Program-made: the position numbers and the translations under genes
Notes under the pieces: model-generated
Seen by the model: only the letters and a program-made list of their open reading frames with translations
Databases searched by the model: none
Told to the model about the DNA's origin: nothing
Assembly: GCA_938034385.1 (NCBI GenBank)
Contig: CALHLC010000012.1
Coordinates: 23,575-87,574, forward strand
Direction of reading: 5' to 3'
Length of the DNA: 64,000 bases
Source of the DNA: an uncultured Bacteriovoracaceae bacterium
GTDB taxonomy: Bacteria; Bdellovibrionota; Bacteriovoracia; Bacteriovoracales; Bacteriovoracaceae
In this document: positions 8,214 through 17,076 of the stretch, one piece after another
Numbering within the stretch: position 1 is the first letter of the stretch
How the letters are laid out: every line of letters starts with the position of its first letter

Positions 8214-9044
8214 ATGAAATATCTATTAATTATAATTTCATTAACTTGTTATGCTTCTGAAGACTCTTTTCTTTTAAAGAAATTCAAGGACTTAGGTGTA
8301 AAGTTAAGACTTGGAGCTATTTTTTCTGAACATGAATTGAAAGCAGAAGGTGTAAAGCTTAAGGAAGCTAAATTTGATGGAAAAGCAAAGTTTCCTATTA
8401 TTCCAGTCTTTAAGTCTAAGGATGGTCGTAATAGTTATACTCAAACATTTTTCGATTATGAGTTTCCCTCCAAAAGTTCTAACCAAAAACCCCTAAGTGC
8501 AACAAACCGATCTATTATTCAATCAAAATATTTAGAGGGAAGTGCTCTGAACTTTACTAATAATAATCCTGATTGGAATTTAAGTGGAGATGTTAGTACA
8601 TGGTCGTTTGCGGTTGGTTATCAGTGGGGCTGGTTCATTCGGTTAAGTGAGGCATCTAGATTATTTAAAGTGGGGCTTGGACCAATACTAGGCTATATGA
8701 GCTATATATATTCTTTGAATTTATGTTCAGAGTATATAGAAAATCCAAAAATAATAAGTGTAAATAAGATTAGCTCTGGAGACTGTCGAGATAAGACAAA
8801 GCTTGATGAACTCAAGTTTTCTGGGTTTGGTTATGGATTAGCCTTAAATTTTACAATCTTTGAAATCGTAAAAAAGAAGTGGAGTTTGGGGCTATTAAAT
8901 TTTGAAGTAGGCGTTTTGATTCCCTTCAAGGGGAAGAGATTAAATGGTTCTTTAGAGGCCATTAAACTCTCAAATGAAAAGTTTAACTTAAATACTCAAT
9001 ACGGATCAGTTGATCTTTTAAATTTTTCTTATTTTTTTAATTAG
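8214..9044 (+). CDS. Hypothetical exported, probably outer-membrane protein
   Basis: A 276-residue protein with a short signal peptide (Met-Lys-Tyr-Leu then a hydrophobic core ending Cys-Tyr-Ala). The mature part is rich in alternating aromatic and glycine residues: Val-Gly-Tyr-Gln-Trp-Gly-Trp, Gly-Phe-Gly-Tyr-Gly-Leu-Ala, and a final Leu-Leu-Asn-Phe-Ser-Tyr-Phe-Phe-Asn. A C-terminal aromatic residue and this pattern suggest an outer-membrane beta-barrel. I chose the ATG at 8214, one base after the preceding stop; the frame extends to 8172, but that adds residues before a clean signal peptide. Its 3' end overlaps nrnA on the other strand. Confidence 0.65.
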   Translation: MKYLLIIISLTCYASEDSFLLKKFKDLGVKLRLGAIFSEHELKAEGVKLKEAKFDGKAKFPIIPVFKSKDGRNSYTQTFFDYEFPSKSSNQKPLSATNRSIIQSKYLEGSALNFTNNNPDWNLSGDVSTWSFAVGYQWGWFIRLSEASRLFKVGLGPILGYMSYIYSLNLCSEYIENPKIISVNKISSGDCRDKTKLDELKFSGFGYGLALNFTIFEIVKKKWSLGLLNFEVGVLIPFKGKRLNGSLEAIKLSNEKFNLNTQYGSVDLLNFSYFFN

Positions 9045-10044
9045 CCTGTTGTTTTAGAAACTCTTCAATTTTAATAAGACTATTTTTAATGATTTCATTT
9101 TTATCAAATCCGGGGGGGATTTCAAAAGCGGTTGCAGCACTATGAGCGTGTCCTCCGCCGCCTAGCTCTTCAGCTATTTCAGCAACATCTATATCGCCAT
9201 GGCTTCTCATGCTCAGTCGTATGATCCTGCCATCCTCTCTAAACATGCAAGCAACTTTAATATTTTCAAGAATAAGAAGATTATTTATATAGGAATGGGT
9301 ATCTTCTACTGTCGAGTTAAATTGATCGAGATCTTTTTTGTGAATTTCGATCCATGCAATATTATTAGACTTATTGGTTTTACAATTATTTAAAATATGA
9401 CCAAGTAAGTGCATATTACATAATTTCTTTGTCCCGTATATGTCGTTATAGGCATCTGTTGTTTTCATACCTGTTTTTAATAATTCAGCTATTAGAAGAT
9501 GGGTCTCATGAGTGACTGAAGGATAACGAAATGTATTAGTATCAATTAAGATCGCAGTATATAGCGCTCTTGCAATTGTTGGAGTGTAGGGGATTTTCAT
9601 ATCCTTTAGAAGGTGGCCGATAATTTGTCCAGTAGCAGCGGCATGAGTGTCTATATAATGTTTGCTCTCGATTGGTTTTTCAAAAGGGTGATGATCGATA
9701 AAGATCATACTACTGAACATGGATAAAAATTGTTTCATTTTTATACCAGTTCTTGAGATTTTATTTGTATCAATGATGATGATTAATTCGGGGTTAAAGT
9801 TTTTCTTTAAGTTTAAAAACTCTTCAAGAGATAAAATTGCTTTATTACTATTTAAGTATTCATATCTTCTATCGAGAGGTTCTTCATTAACACAAAGTAC
9901 AGATTTTCCAATTGAGCTCAAGGCCTCATGAAGAGCAAGTTGACTTCCTATTCCATCAGCATCTGGGATGACATGAGTAGTAATAAGAATATTATCAAAC
10001 TTCAAGATATGTTTTTTAAGAAATTTGTAAAAATTAGGGTCCAT
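9037..10044 (-). CDS. nrnA: DHH-family phosphoesterase, NrnA-like nanoRNase/pAp phosphatase
   Basis: A 335-residue DHH/DHHA1 protein. The N-terminal DHH domain has the metal-binding Asp-Ala-Asp at 28-30, an Ile-Ile-Asp-Thr segment near 92, and the signature Asp-His-His at 117-119. The C-terminal DHHA1 substrate-binding domain has Gly-Gly-Gly-Gly-His-Ala-His-Ser-Ala-Ala near residue 295. NrnA proteins degrade 2-5-nt RNAs and dephosphorylate 3'-phosphoadenosine 5'-phosphate in the cytoplasm. Length matches the family. An AAAGGGA ribosome site precedes the ATG. The gene is convergent with the exported-protein gene, overlapping by 8 nt, and divergent from the ABC operon. Confidence 0.88.
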   Translation of the reverse strand: MDPNFYKFLKKHILKFDNILITTHVIPDADGIGSQLALHEALSSIGKSVLCVNEEPLDRRYEYLNSNKAILSLEEFLNLKKNFNPELIIIIDTNKISRTGIKMKQFLSMFSSMIFIDHHPFEKPIESKHYIDTHAAATGQIIGHLLKDMKIPYTPTIARALYTAILIDTNTFRYPSVTHETHLLIAELLKTGMKTTDAYNDIYGTKKLCNMHLLGHILNNCKTNKSNNIAWIEIHKKDLDQFNSTVEDTHSYINNLLILENIKVACMFREDGRIIRLSMRSHGDIDVAEIAEELGGGGHAHSAATAFEIPPGFDKNEIIKNSLIKIEEFLKQQAN

Positions 10045-10051
10045 TCCCTTT

Positions 10052-10057
10052 ATTATA
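10052..10057 (-). promoter_or_regulatory. Candidate -10 box for nrnA
   Basis: A perfect TATAAT on the minus strand lies only 7 nt upstream of the nrnA ATG at 10044, leaving a very short leader. No good -35 hexamer is visible at 16-18 nt, so this is a weak call. In AT-rich DNA such matches also occur by chance. Confidence 0.3.
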
Positions 10058-10122
10058 GCCTGTTTTCTCTCTGAATGAAGTTTTCAATTCAAGACTGAGT
10101 TTGCTACTATGTTATTTAAGTC

Positions 10123-10995
10123 ATGAAGTTCATTGAATATAAAAATGTGTATAAATACTATGAGTCCTTTTGTGCTCTAGTAAATGTTAGTCTGAAGATT
10201 AAGAGTAATGGGGTTCATGCACTTCTGGGACCTAATGGGGCCGGTAAAACATCAACTATAAATTGTTTGATTAGGAAAGAATTTCAGGACACCGGTCATA
10301 TTGATTCTATTATACCTACTAGTTCTATAAACTATCTTCCTGAAAACCCTCCATTAATAGAAGATGTAAAAGTCATAGATTATCTGAAGTTCTGTCGAAG
10401 TTTAAAAAGTGGAAAAGAGTTCATTGGAATGCAAGAGCTTATTGGGCGTTTAGAGTTAAAAGAATTTGAAAATAAAATTATTTCAACTTTGTCGAAGGGA
10501 AATAAGCAAAAGGTTAATTTGGTTCAAGCATTTTTGGGAAATCCGAAGTTAATAATTTTAGATGAGCCCAATACTAATATTGACCCTAAAATTATTAGAG
10601 TTGTTCGTCATATAATTTCTGAATTAAAATCAGAAGTTTCCTTTTTAATTTCAAGTCATCAACTTTTAGAAGTTGATGCTATTGCCGATGATATTACAAT
10701 TTTAAATGATGGAGCGGTTCTCTTTACGGGCTCTAAGAATGAACTTTTAGGAAATAAAAGACAAATTCGTTTTTTAATCGAAGAACAAGTTGATCCAGAG
10801 AAAGTCATGAGTTTTTTCAAAGACAATCAAATTGAAGAGTTTTCTCAAAAAGAAAATTGGTTTCAGATAGGTGAGATCAAAGAAGATGAAACCTCTTCTT
10901 TAATTAAAGAGATTTCGTCAAAGATACCTGTTTGTGAAATTTATTCTCAGACAAGATCTCTAGAGCAAGCTTACTTTAAGGAATTTCCACTATGA
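10123..10995 (+). CDS. ABC transporter ATP-binding protein
   Basis: A 290-residue ABC ATPase. Walker A Gly-Pro-Asn-Gly-Ala-Gly-Lys-Thr is at 36-43. The signature loop is Leu-Ser-Lys-Gly-Asn-Lys-Gln-Lys (variant of LSGGQ), followed by Walker B Leu-Ile-Ile-Leu-Asp-Glu-Pro and a Ser-His-Gln switch histidine. The form resembles the drug/gliding (GldA, CcmA-like) ATPases. Its stop overlaps the permease start (ATGA), and the next genes encode a GldG-like and a DUF4340-like protein, so it is the motor of that complex. The ribosome site is weak. Confidence 0.9.
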   Translation: MKFIEYKNVYKYYESFCALVNVSLKIKSNGVHALLGPNGAGKTSTINCLIRKEFQDTGHIDSIIPTSSINYLPENPPLIEDVKVIDYLKFCRSLKSGKEFIGMQELIGRLELKEFENKIISTLSKGNKQKVNLVQAFLGNPKLIILDEPNTNIDPKIIRVVRHIISELKSEVSFLISSHQLLEVDAIADDITILNDGAVLFTGSKNELLGNKRQIRFLIEEQVDPEKVMSFFKDNQIEEFSQKENWFQIGEIKEDETSSLIKEISSKIPVCEIYSQTRSLEQAYFKEFPL

Positions 10996-11723
10996 AATAT
11001 TTAAAGTTCGAATTATCTCGTTTTCTTAGTAGGCCAGTTATTTTTTTACTAGGCGGTGTTTTTAGTATTTTAAGTGGACTTGTTTATATTTCATTAAAAA
11101 TGAATGTTTTGGGTATGACACAAAGCCTTGATTCTCCTATCACTACTTTATTGATAAGTTTTATTTCCAATTTAAATATTTATGTCCTGCTTTTATGTTC
11201 ACTTGTTTGTGGTTACTGTTTTTCTAATGAGAACAAGAGTTTCTTTACTCTCTTGAAATTATCAAGTTTAAAGACGAGAGATTATATTTTGGTGAAATTT
11301 ATTTTAGCTTTTAGTATCTCATTTGTTTGTATCAGTGGTTTAGCTTTTTATGGGATCTTGTTTTCATCATTTGGCTTAGCTGATATGAATTATTTAATGT
11401 TTAATTATACCGCTCTGACTTTAAACGCTATTTTATATTGTGCAGTTGGAGTATTTAGCGGATCTGTTTTTCAAGGATCTATACTTTTAAGTTTTTTCTT
11501 TTCTATGACGACTTGTTTGTTAATTAATTTCCTTCCTCAATTATTTTCAGGAATAGGGAATTCTTATATTCATGAATTAATCACTTATCTTTCTGTTAAT
11601 TCTCATTTTTATAATATTCAAAGAGGTTTTCTAAGTACTAGTGACATAATTTATTATGGAAGTATGATATTCACCTTTCTATTTCTCTCATTTAAAACCT
11701 TTGAATTTAGAGAGAGAGCATAA
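10992..11723 (+). CDS. ABC transporter permease (GldF-like)
   Basis: A 243-residue protein with about six hydrophobic segments and short loops, typical of ABC-2-type permeases. It has no extracellular domain of note. It is coupled to the ATPase upstream (4-nt overlap) and to the GldG-like gene downstream (TAATG). By position it corresponds to GldF in the Gld/auxiliary ABC arrangement; the substrate is unknown. Confidence 0.8.
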   Translation: MKYLKFELSRFLSRPVIFLLGGVFSILSGLVYISLKMNVLGMTQSLDSPITTLLISFISNLNIYVLLLCSLVCGYCFSNENKSFFTLLKLSSLKTRDYILVKFILAFSISFVCISGLAFYGILFSSFGLADMNYLMFNYTALTLNAILYCAVGVFSGSVFQGSILLSFFFSMTTCLLINFLPQLFSGIGNSYIHELITYLSVNSHFYNIQRGFLSTSDIIYYGSMIFTFLFLSFKTFEFRERA

Positions 11724-13171
11724 TGAAGATATTATCAATGTGGGCTGTTTTTTTGTTATCATTGACCTTTGTTTTTATTACTTACCTCAGTGAAGTATAC
11801 TTTTTCCCAAAACAAATAGAGGTATCACTGAGTGTTTTGTTTGTTCTTGGACTATTTATTACTTACTTCAGTTTTTTTCACAAAAAGAAAAATAGGTATA
11901 TACAAAAGAAATTAGGGATAATCTTTAATGTTTTTTTAGTATTGAGTATTTGTGGAGTGTTGAATTACCTCGGCTATAAGAATGCAAAACGATTTGATCT
12001 TACGAATAATAGAAAGAATTCGATTTCTCAATATTCAAAACAATTATCTCAAAAAATGAGCTCTCCATTAAGTGTTACTATTGTAAGTCCACAGAAGCTA
12101 TGGGCCCAATCATTTGAATTTCTATCACTTTATAAGAATTCAATGGATCTAAAAGTGATAGCTCTAGATCCTGACAGAGACTTTGTTGAAGTCTCAAAAC
12201 TTAATTTATCTCAACAACCTGCTTTTATTTTTGATTATGAAAAAAGCAGGAGAGTGCTATATTCTGACCTTTCTGAGAAAAAGATGGCAATTATCCTAAA
12301 AAAAATCATGAAACCCTCGGAGGAGAAAATTTGTTGGTTACAAGGACATGGAGAGCTAGATCCAGCTCAAAACTCTAAAGATGGAGCAAACTTACTTCTT
12401 AAAAGATTAAGAGATGGTGGATATAAAGTTTCTACGGTAGAGACACTTGATAAGACTTGTTCGTTAAATTTAATATTGGGTCCTCGTTTAGACTTTACAA
12501 ATGATGAGTTAGATAAAATAAAAAACACTAAAACGATTTTAGCCATTGATCCTAGTTTGAATACGAATAGTCTGAGTGGACTTAGAAATGTTTTCAGTCC
12601 AGAAGGGATAAAGATTAGAAATGATGTTATTGTTGATGCTCAATTATCAAAAAATACGGGCAATGCAACTGTTATAGAGCTAGTAGATAATATCCATAAA
12701 GATTTTAATAAGAGTTTAGATTCAAGGTATACTCTTAGTTATACTAGCTCTTTGGAACTAGGAAAAAATGCAAGTCCTATCTTTAAATCATCAGGGTTTC
12801 CTAAAAGTTGGTCTGTAAAAAGCTTTGATTCTAAATCTTCAAATATTAAATACCAAGACACTGATATTAAAGGTCCTAATACTATAGCCGCAACAGCGCA
12901 AAAGCTTGGAAAACCACATATTGTTGTTTTTGGTTCGAGTAGATTTTTAAGAAATTCAGAGATCTTAAAGACTCAAAACTTTTCTCTTTTGCTCAATTCT
13001 ATTGATTGGTTATTAGGTATGAAAAAACTTAGCATCAAAAGACCAGAGAGCTTAAATGAAGTCTTATCTGTGAACTCTAGTGAGCTAAAAAGAACAATTT
13101 TTGTCATTTTGATAATTATTCCATTATTCTTTTTCATAGTGAGTTTTTATTTTTACAGAAGAAGGTTATGA
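11723..13171 (+). CDS. GldG-like ABC-associated protein
   Basis: A 482-residue protein with two or three N-terminal membrane helices (roughly residues 5-80), a large extracytoplasmic domain and one C-terminal helix near 455-475. The domain begins with Lys-Arg-Phe-Asp-Leu-Thr-Asn-Asn, the family's entry motif, and contains Gln-Gly-His-Gly-Glu-Leu-Asp-Pro, typical of the GldG / ABC_transp_aux group. These proteins form the periplasmic part of Gld-type ABC systems in gliding bacteria. Here it sits exactly between the permease and the DUF4340-like gene. Whether it serves motility, secretion or envelope maintenance cannot be decided. Confidence 0.8.
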   Translation: MKILSMWAVFLLSLTFVFITYLSEVYFFPKQIEVSLSVLFVLGLFITYFSFFHKKKNRYIQKKLGIIFNVFLVLSICGVLNYLGYKNAKRFDLTNNRKNSISQYSKQLSQKMSSPLSVTIVSPQKLWAQSFEFLSLYKNSMDLKVIALDPDRDFVEVSKLNLSQQPAFIFDYEKSRRVLYSDLSEKKMAIILKKIMKPSEEKICWLQGHGELDPAQNSKDGANLLLKRLRDGGYKVSTVETLDKTCSLNLILGPRLDFTNDELDKIKNTKTILAIDPSLNTNSLSGLRNVFSPEGIKIRNDVIVDAQLSKNTGNATVIELVDNIHKDFNKSLDSRYTLSYTSSLELGKNASPIFKSSGFPKSWSVKSFDSKSSNIKYQDTDIKGPNTIAATAQKLGKPHIVVFGSSRFLRNSEILKTQNFSLLLNSIDWLLGMKKLSIKRPESLNEVLSVNSSELKRTIFVILIIIPLFFFIVSFYFYRRRL

Positions 13172-14391
13172 AAAAAAATGTAGTATTATTATTATCTTTA
13201 ACTTTATTGCTAGTATTTACTTTCTATTTTCAGGAAAAAAAAGAAATATTTCAAACAACTAAATTTAATTTTATCTCTAACGAACTTCCAGATAGTTTAG
13301 TCATTGATGATTCAATTCTTCAAAGATTTCCTGAAGGCTATCTTTACAGAAAGCACCTTATAAATGATGAAAGTATAAAAAAATGGTTGAGCTTGTTTCA
13401 GGATCTTGAGGTTGTTGGAGAAGTAGAAAAACCTTTTGGGGGAGTTGTTTCAAGACTGAAACTTGATGAACACTTAGTACGAATTTATGAATTAAATCAA
13501 ATGAGCGGTAATTTTTGTATTCAAGCCAATGGAAAGTTATATCTAGTTGCTTCCAAACATGAATTTAATGGCTTTTATAAAAATGAAATAGAACGAAAAG
13601 CTAGATCTTATGAATTTTTTGTTCATCAATTAAAAAATTTAAAAAGCAATATTTTTTCTCCTGTTTTTTCAAAAGTTAAATCTTTTAAAAGAATAGTAGG
13701 AGATGTTGAGAAGGTTGTATCATTTAATGATTTCTCTACAAGCCCAGCTCCACTTAAACCTTTGGGAATTGATAAAACATCATTTAATAGTTTCAAAAAA
13801 AAGATCGAGACCTTAACTCCTATTAATGTTCAAGACTTAAGTACTGAAGAGCTTGAAGAAATGGCTACCTTTGAAGTTGATGACTCTCAAGGAGTAAGGA
13901 AGTTCAAGTTTTATCAGTTTGGAGAGGAAAATTATTTAAAAGACTTAGAAACCCAAGCCTATCTTGAGTTCAAAGAATCTGATTTAGACTTTTTATTTTT
14001 ACCAATGAAAGAGTTCTGGAATAAAAAAATTATAGATTTAAGTATTGTTGATAAATTAGATATTTTGATTAAGGGAGAAAGTGAGCATAAGTTTAAAGTT
14101 GATAGGCAGTTAAATATTTTTAGTGATAGTGGGAAAAGAAACAAGCTACTAGAGCAGTCATTAAAAGAAATTTTATGTTATATGAGTCATTGTCGAAAAA
14201 ACTATAGCTATTTAGATGTGACGACTCTAGATAATAGCTTTGATAATGGAAAAAATATGAATATTTTAGGGCAATCATATTCACTGGAACTTAAGCACAA
14301 TATTTTGCATATTAATGATAAAAAAAATAATCTTCAATTTAAATATTTATGGCCACTTGCCAATAAAGAAAACCCATTTTTAAATCTCTAA
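13168..14391 (+). CDS. DUF4340-like membrane-anchored protein
   Basis: A 407-residue protein with a single N-terminal membrane helix (about residues 4-20) followed by a long soluble, probably periplasmic domain rich in beta-strand and lysine. Position immediately after a GldG-like gene, plus the anchor-and-domain design, fits the DUF4340 proteins that accompany these ABC systems; the sequence match itself is weak. It overlaps both neighbours by 1-4 nt. Confidence 0.6.
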   Translation: MKKNVVLLLSLTLLLVFTFYFQEKKEIFQTTKFNFISNELPDSLVIDDSILQRFPEGYLYRKHLINDESIKKWLSLFQDLEVVGEVEKPFGGVVSRLKLDEHLVRIYELNQMSGNFCIQANGKLYLVASKHEFNGFYKNEIERKARSYEFFVHQLKNLKSNIFSPVFSKVKSFKRIVGDVEKVVSFNDFSTSPAPLKPLGIDKTSFNSFKKKIETLTPINVQDLSTEELEEMATFEVDDSQGVRKFKFYQFGEENYLKDLETQAYLEFKESDLDFLFLPMKEFWNKKIIDLSIVDKLDILIKGESEHKFKVDRQLNIFSDSGKRNKLLEQSLKEILCYMSHCRKNYSYLDVTTLDNSFDNGKNMNILGQSYSLELKHNILHINDKKNNLQFKYLWPLANKENPFLNL

Positions 14392-14990
14392 TGGAGTTGG
14401 TAAAAAAATATTTTAAAAATCTAGTCGTTCCAGAAGAGAATTTCTTTACTCCTAATATTAATTTTAAAAGGGCCCTGTTTTTATCATGGCCATTTTATAT
14501 TTTTTCAAAGGTTGTTTTTTTAATTTGTATTGTTATGTTCTTACAAACCTTTATGAATTATATAGGAAATTTCCCAGAAGAGATGGGCCTTGGATTTTTA
14601 AGTAAGTTTTTTAATTATTCAGCTATTTTTAAAATGTTTTTTATATCTTCACTTATTGGTATTATCTTTTTTCCTCTCATTGCATTGATGGACTATATCT
14701 TTTGGAAAATTTTATTAAAGTGGTTATTACAAAAGACCGGTCGGATAGTAACTGATGAAAATTTGAAATTAATAGTGACCTCAAGCTTTAGCTCGTATAT
14801 TTTTTTAATATTTCCATTTATAGGACATTCATTAAAAACCATATCTCAACTATATTTATTAACAAGATCTTTGGGGAAAACTCAGAATATTTCTACATCT
14901 CTAAGTTTATTCATTGTGTGCTTTCCGATGATTTTACAATTTTGTCTTTTTATTTCATTGGTAATGGCAGCTTATGTTGCAGGGATTTAA
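14391..14990 (+). CDS. Yip1-like multi-span membrane protein
   Basis: A 199-residue protein with a short N-terminal cytoplasmic part and about five membrane helices. It starts on the last base of the upstream stop (TAATG), so it is the last gene of the ABC operon. Layout and length resemble bacterial YIP1-family proteins, but there is no diagnostic motif, so this is a fold-level guess. Confidence 0.55.
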   Translation: MELVKKYFKNLVVPEENFFTPNINFKRALFLSWPFYIFSKVVFLICIVMFLQTFMNYIGNFPEEMGLGFLSKFFNYSAIFKMFFISSLIGIIFFPLIALMDYIFWKILLKWLLQKTGRIVTDENLKLIVTSSFSSYIFLIFPFIGHSLKTISQLYLLTRSLGKTQNISTSLSLFIVCFPMILQFCLFISLVMAAYVAGI

Positions 14991-15120
14991 AGCTTAGCTC
15001 TTAAAGGCATTGAGGGTTATTTCAGGGCCTTTGCGTTGCGAAAACCGACATCTTAATATTTTCTCACAATTGATTTGTTCCTCTTATCAGAGACTATCCT
15101 TTGATATATTCTTGAGCACT

Positions 15121-15735
15121 ATGAATCACCACTCTATATATTTTCAAGGTCAAATTGAAGTTGTTTGCGGTCCAATGTTCTCTGGGAAAACAGAAGAATT
15201 AATTAGGCGGGTTAGAAGGTCTCAAATCGCAAGGCAAAAAGTCCAAATTTTTAAGCCATCTATTGATGTTCGATATGATGAGGAAAAAGTAGTAAGTCAT
15301 TCTGATCAAAGAATACCAAGTGAGCCAGTGGATAATGCTCTTGAGATTTTAGATAAAATTAAAGACTCAACTAGAGTTGTTGCTATAGATGAAGTTCAAT
15401 TTTTTGATGTTGAAATTGTAAAAGTTGTTAAAAAGCTTGCAGATCGAGGATATAGAGTTATTTGTGCTGGCTTAGATCTAGATTACTTAGCCAAACCTTT
15501 TGGACCTATGCCAGATCTATTGGCCATCGCAGATGAAGTTTCTAAGATAAAGGCTATTTGTACGATTTGTGGTGCTCCGGCTTCTAGAAGTCAAAGAGTT
15601 ATTAATAGTAATGACCAAGTCTTATTAGGTGAAACTGACCATTATCAAGCCAGATGTAGGGCCCATTATGAGGAGCTAGCTCATCAAGGTTTTATGAGAC
15701 CTAATTCTCATACTGAGAAAAATCAACTAACATAG
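15121..15735 (+). CDS. tdk: Thymidine kinase (class II)
   Basis: A 204-residue enzyme that phosphorylates thymidine/deoxyuridine with ATP in pyrimidine salvage. The P-loop Gly-Pro-Met-Phe-Ser-Gly-Lys-Thr is at 17-24. The catalytic Glu91 is in Ile-Asp-Glu-Val-Gln-Phe-Phe. The zinc site is formed by a Cys-X2-Cys pair (Cys-Thr-Ile-Cys) and a later Cys-Arg-Ala-His. I chose the ATG at 15121 because family similarity begins a few residues later; the open frame reaches a TTG at 15010 that adds 37 unrelated residues. It heads a salvage run with upp-like and hpt genes. Confidence 0.95.
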   Translation: MNHHSIYFQGQIEVVCGPMFSGKTEELIRRVRRSQIARQKVQIFKPSIDVRYDEEKVVSHSDQRIPSEPVDNALEILDKIKDSTRVVAIDEVQFFDVEIVKVVKKLADRGYRVICAGLDLDYLAKPFGPMPDLLAIADEVSKIKAICTICGAPASRSQRVINSNDQVLLGETDHYQARCRAHYEELAHQGFMRPNSHTEKNQLT

Positions 15736-15741
15736 ACAGGT

Positions 15742-16545
15742 ATGTATTACCAAGAAGATTATATTTCTTCAGAGTCTAGTCATAGGCTCCCAAAGAATAT
15801 TCATATTTTTCAAAATGATCCATTGATGCAAATGCTTCTAGCTAAGCTTGGTCATGCTGATACATTTCAACCTAAATTGAATCGTTATTTTCAATACGCT
15901 TATGAATACTTATTAAATAAATCACTAAATTTGATGGTAGAGGTTCAAGAAAAAAGTTCAGAAACAAGAATGAAGCAAACTCACGACCAAGGAGTTGTTA
16001 GATATAAGTCACTTGATCCTCAAAGTGAATTTAGTGTTCTTGATCTGGCTAGAGCTGGGACTTGGCCTAGTCATATATGTTTTGATTATTTAAATCACCA
16101 TTTTTCTCATCGAAATATTAGGCAGGATCATATTTATATAAATAGAAAAGTTGATGAATCCGGCAAAGTCATAGGAGTTAATTTCACAGGTTCTAAAATT
16201 GGTGGAGACTTTAATAATAAGTACATTGTTATTCCTGATCCAATGGGAGCTACTGGTAGTACTATCTCACATGTTGTGAATATGATTAGAGAATCTAAGG
16301 ATAATTTTAAAAAGATTATTGTTCTCCATTTAATAATGACTCCTGAGTATGTAAAAAGAATGGAGAAAGATTTCCCTGAAGTTGAAGTTTTCTGTCTTAG
16401 GTATGATAGAGGGCTAAGTGCAGAAGAGATACTATCAACTCCTTACGGAGAAAGTTTTGATAAAGAAAGAGGCCTAAGCGATATTGATTATATTCTTCCT
16501 GGAGCAGGAGGAATTGGAGAAGTTTTAAATAATTCATATGTGTAG
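15742..16545 (+). CDS. upp: Uracil phosphoribosyltransferase-like protein
   Basis: A 267-residue type I phosphoribosyltransferase. The PRPP loop Asp-Pro-Met-Gly-Ala-Thr-Gly-Ser-Thr at 166-174 is a variant of the UPRT Asp-Pro-Met-Leu-Ala-Thr-Gly-Gly. The C-terminal Tyr-Ile-Leu-Pro-Gly-Ala-Gly-Gly-Ile-Gly-Glu corresponds to the uracil-binding Tyr-Ile-Val-Pro-Gly-Leu-Gly-Asp loop, with the usual Gly-Asp-Ala replaced. It is longer than typical UPRT (about 210 aa), with a 50-residue N-terminal extension. Context (tdk, hpt) supports nucleobase salvage to UMP. The changed loop residues leave some doubt about exact base specificity. Confidence 0.75.
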   Translation: MYYQEDYISSESSHRLPKNIHIFQNDPLMQMLLAKLGHADTFQPKLNRYFQYAYEYLLNKSLNLMVEVQEKSSETRMKQTHDQGVVRYKSLDPQSEFSVLDLARAGTWPSHICFDYLNHHFSHRNIRQDHIYINRKVDESGKVIGVNFTGSKIGGDFNNKYIVIPDPMGATGSTISHVVNMIRESKDNFKKIIVLHLIMTPEYVKRMEKDFPEVEVFCLRYDRGLSAEEILSTPYGESFDKERGLSDIDYILPGAGGIGEVLNNSYV

Positions 16546-16554
16546 GAAGTTATT

Positions 16555-17076
16555 ATGAGTAATATTTCAGTTTTTATTAGTGAAGAGAAATTACAAAGTA
16601 GAATCACAGAGCTTGGAAGAGAAATTCGAGCCAATTATGGTGATGAAGAGATTATCTTAATTTGTATTTTAAAAGGTGCCATCATATTTTGCTCGGATCT
16701 TTTAAGGGCCATTGGTGGAAAAACTCAATTAGAGTTCTTAAGTGCTGCTTCTTACGGAAATGCTACAGAGTCTTCTGGAAAAGTTGATATTAGTTATAAG
16801 TTATCTCAATCTTTAAAAGATAAGCATGTTCTTATTATTGAAGACATTGTTGATACTGGATTAACTCTTAGTAGAGTTTTAGAGAAACTCTCAGAAGAAG
16901 AAAAACCTAAATCAATGAAGCTTGCAAGTTTATTATCTAAGCCATCAAGACGAGAGATAGAAGTTCAAATTGATTATTTAGGTTTTGAAATTGAAGATAA
17001 ATTTGTGATTGGGTATGGATTAGATCTTGCTCAAAACTATAGAGAATTACCTTATATAGGATTAATGAATGGCTAA
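16555..17076 (+). CDS. hpt: Hypoxanthine phosphoribosyltransferase
   Basis: A 173-residue purine salvage enzyme converting hypoxanthine (and usually guanine) plus PRPP to the nucleotide. The PRPP-binding motif Glu-Asp-Ile-Val-Asp-Thr-Gly-Leu-Thr is at 96-104. The Leu-Lys-Gly loop is at 39-41, and the flexible-loop Ser-Tyr-Gly is near 66. A base-binding Val-Ile-Gly-Tyr-Gly-Leu-Asp follows near the end. Length is normal. An AGGAAG ribosome site lies 8 nt upstream. It overlaps the GHMP kinase start by 8 nt. Confidence 0.93.
   Translation: MSNISVFISEEKLQSRITELGREIRANYGDEEIILICILKGAIIFCSDLLRAIGGKTQLEFLSAASYGNATESSGKVDISYKLSQSLKDKHVLIIEDIVDTGLTLSRVLEKLSEEEKPKSMKLASLLSKPSRREIEVQIDYLGFEIEDKFVIGYGLDLAQNYRELPYIGLMNG

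Noticed and set aside
15004..15034. Terminator after the ABC operon (AAAGGC...GCCTTT)
   Set aside because: The loop is about 18 nt and no T-run follows on either strand.
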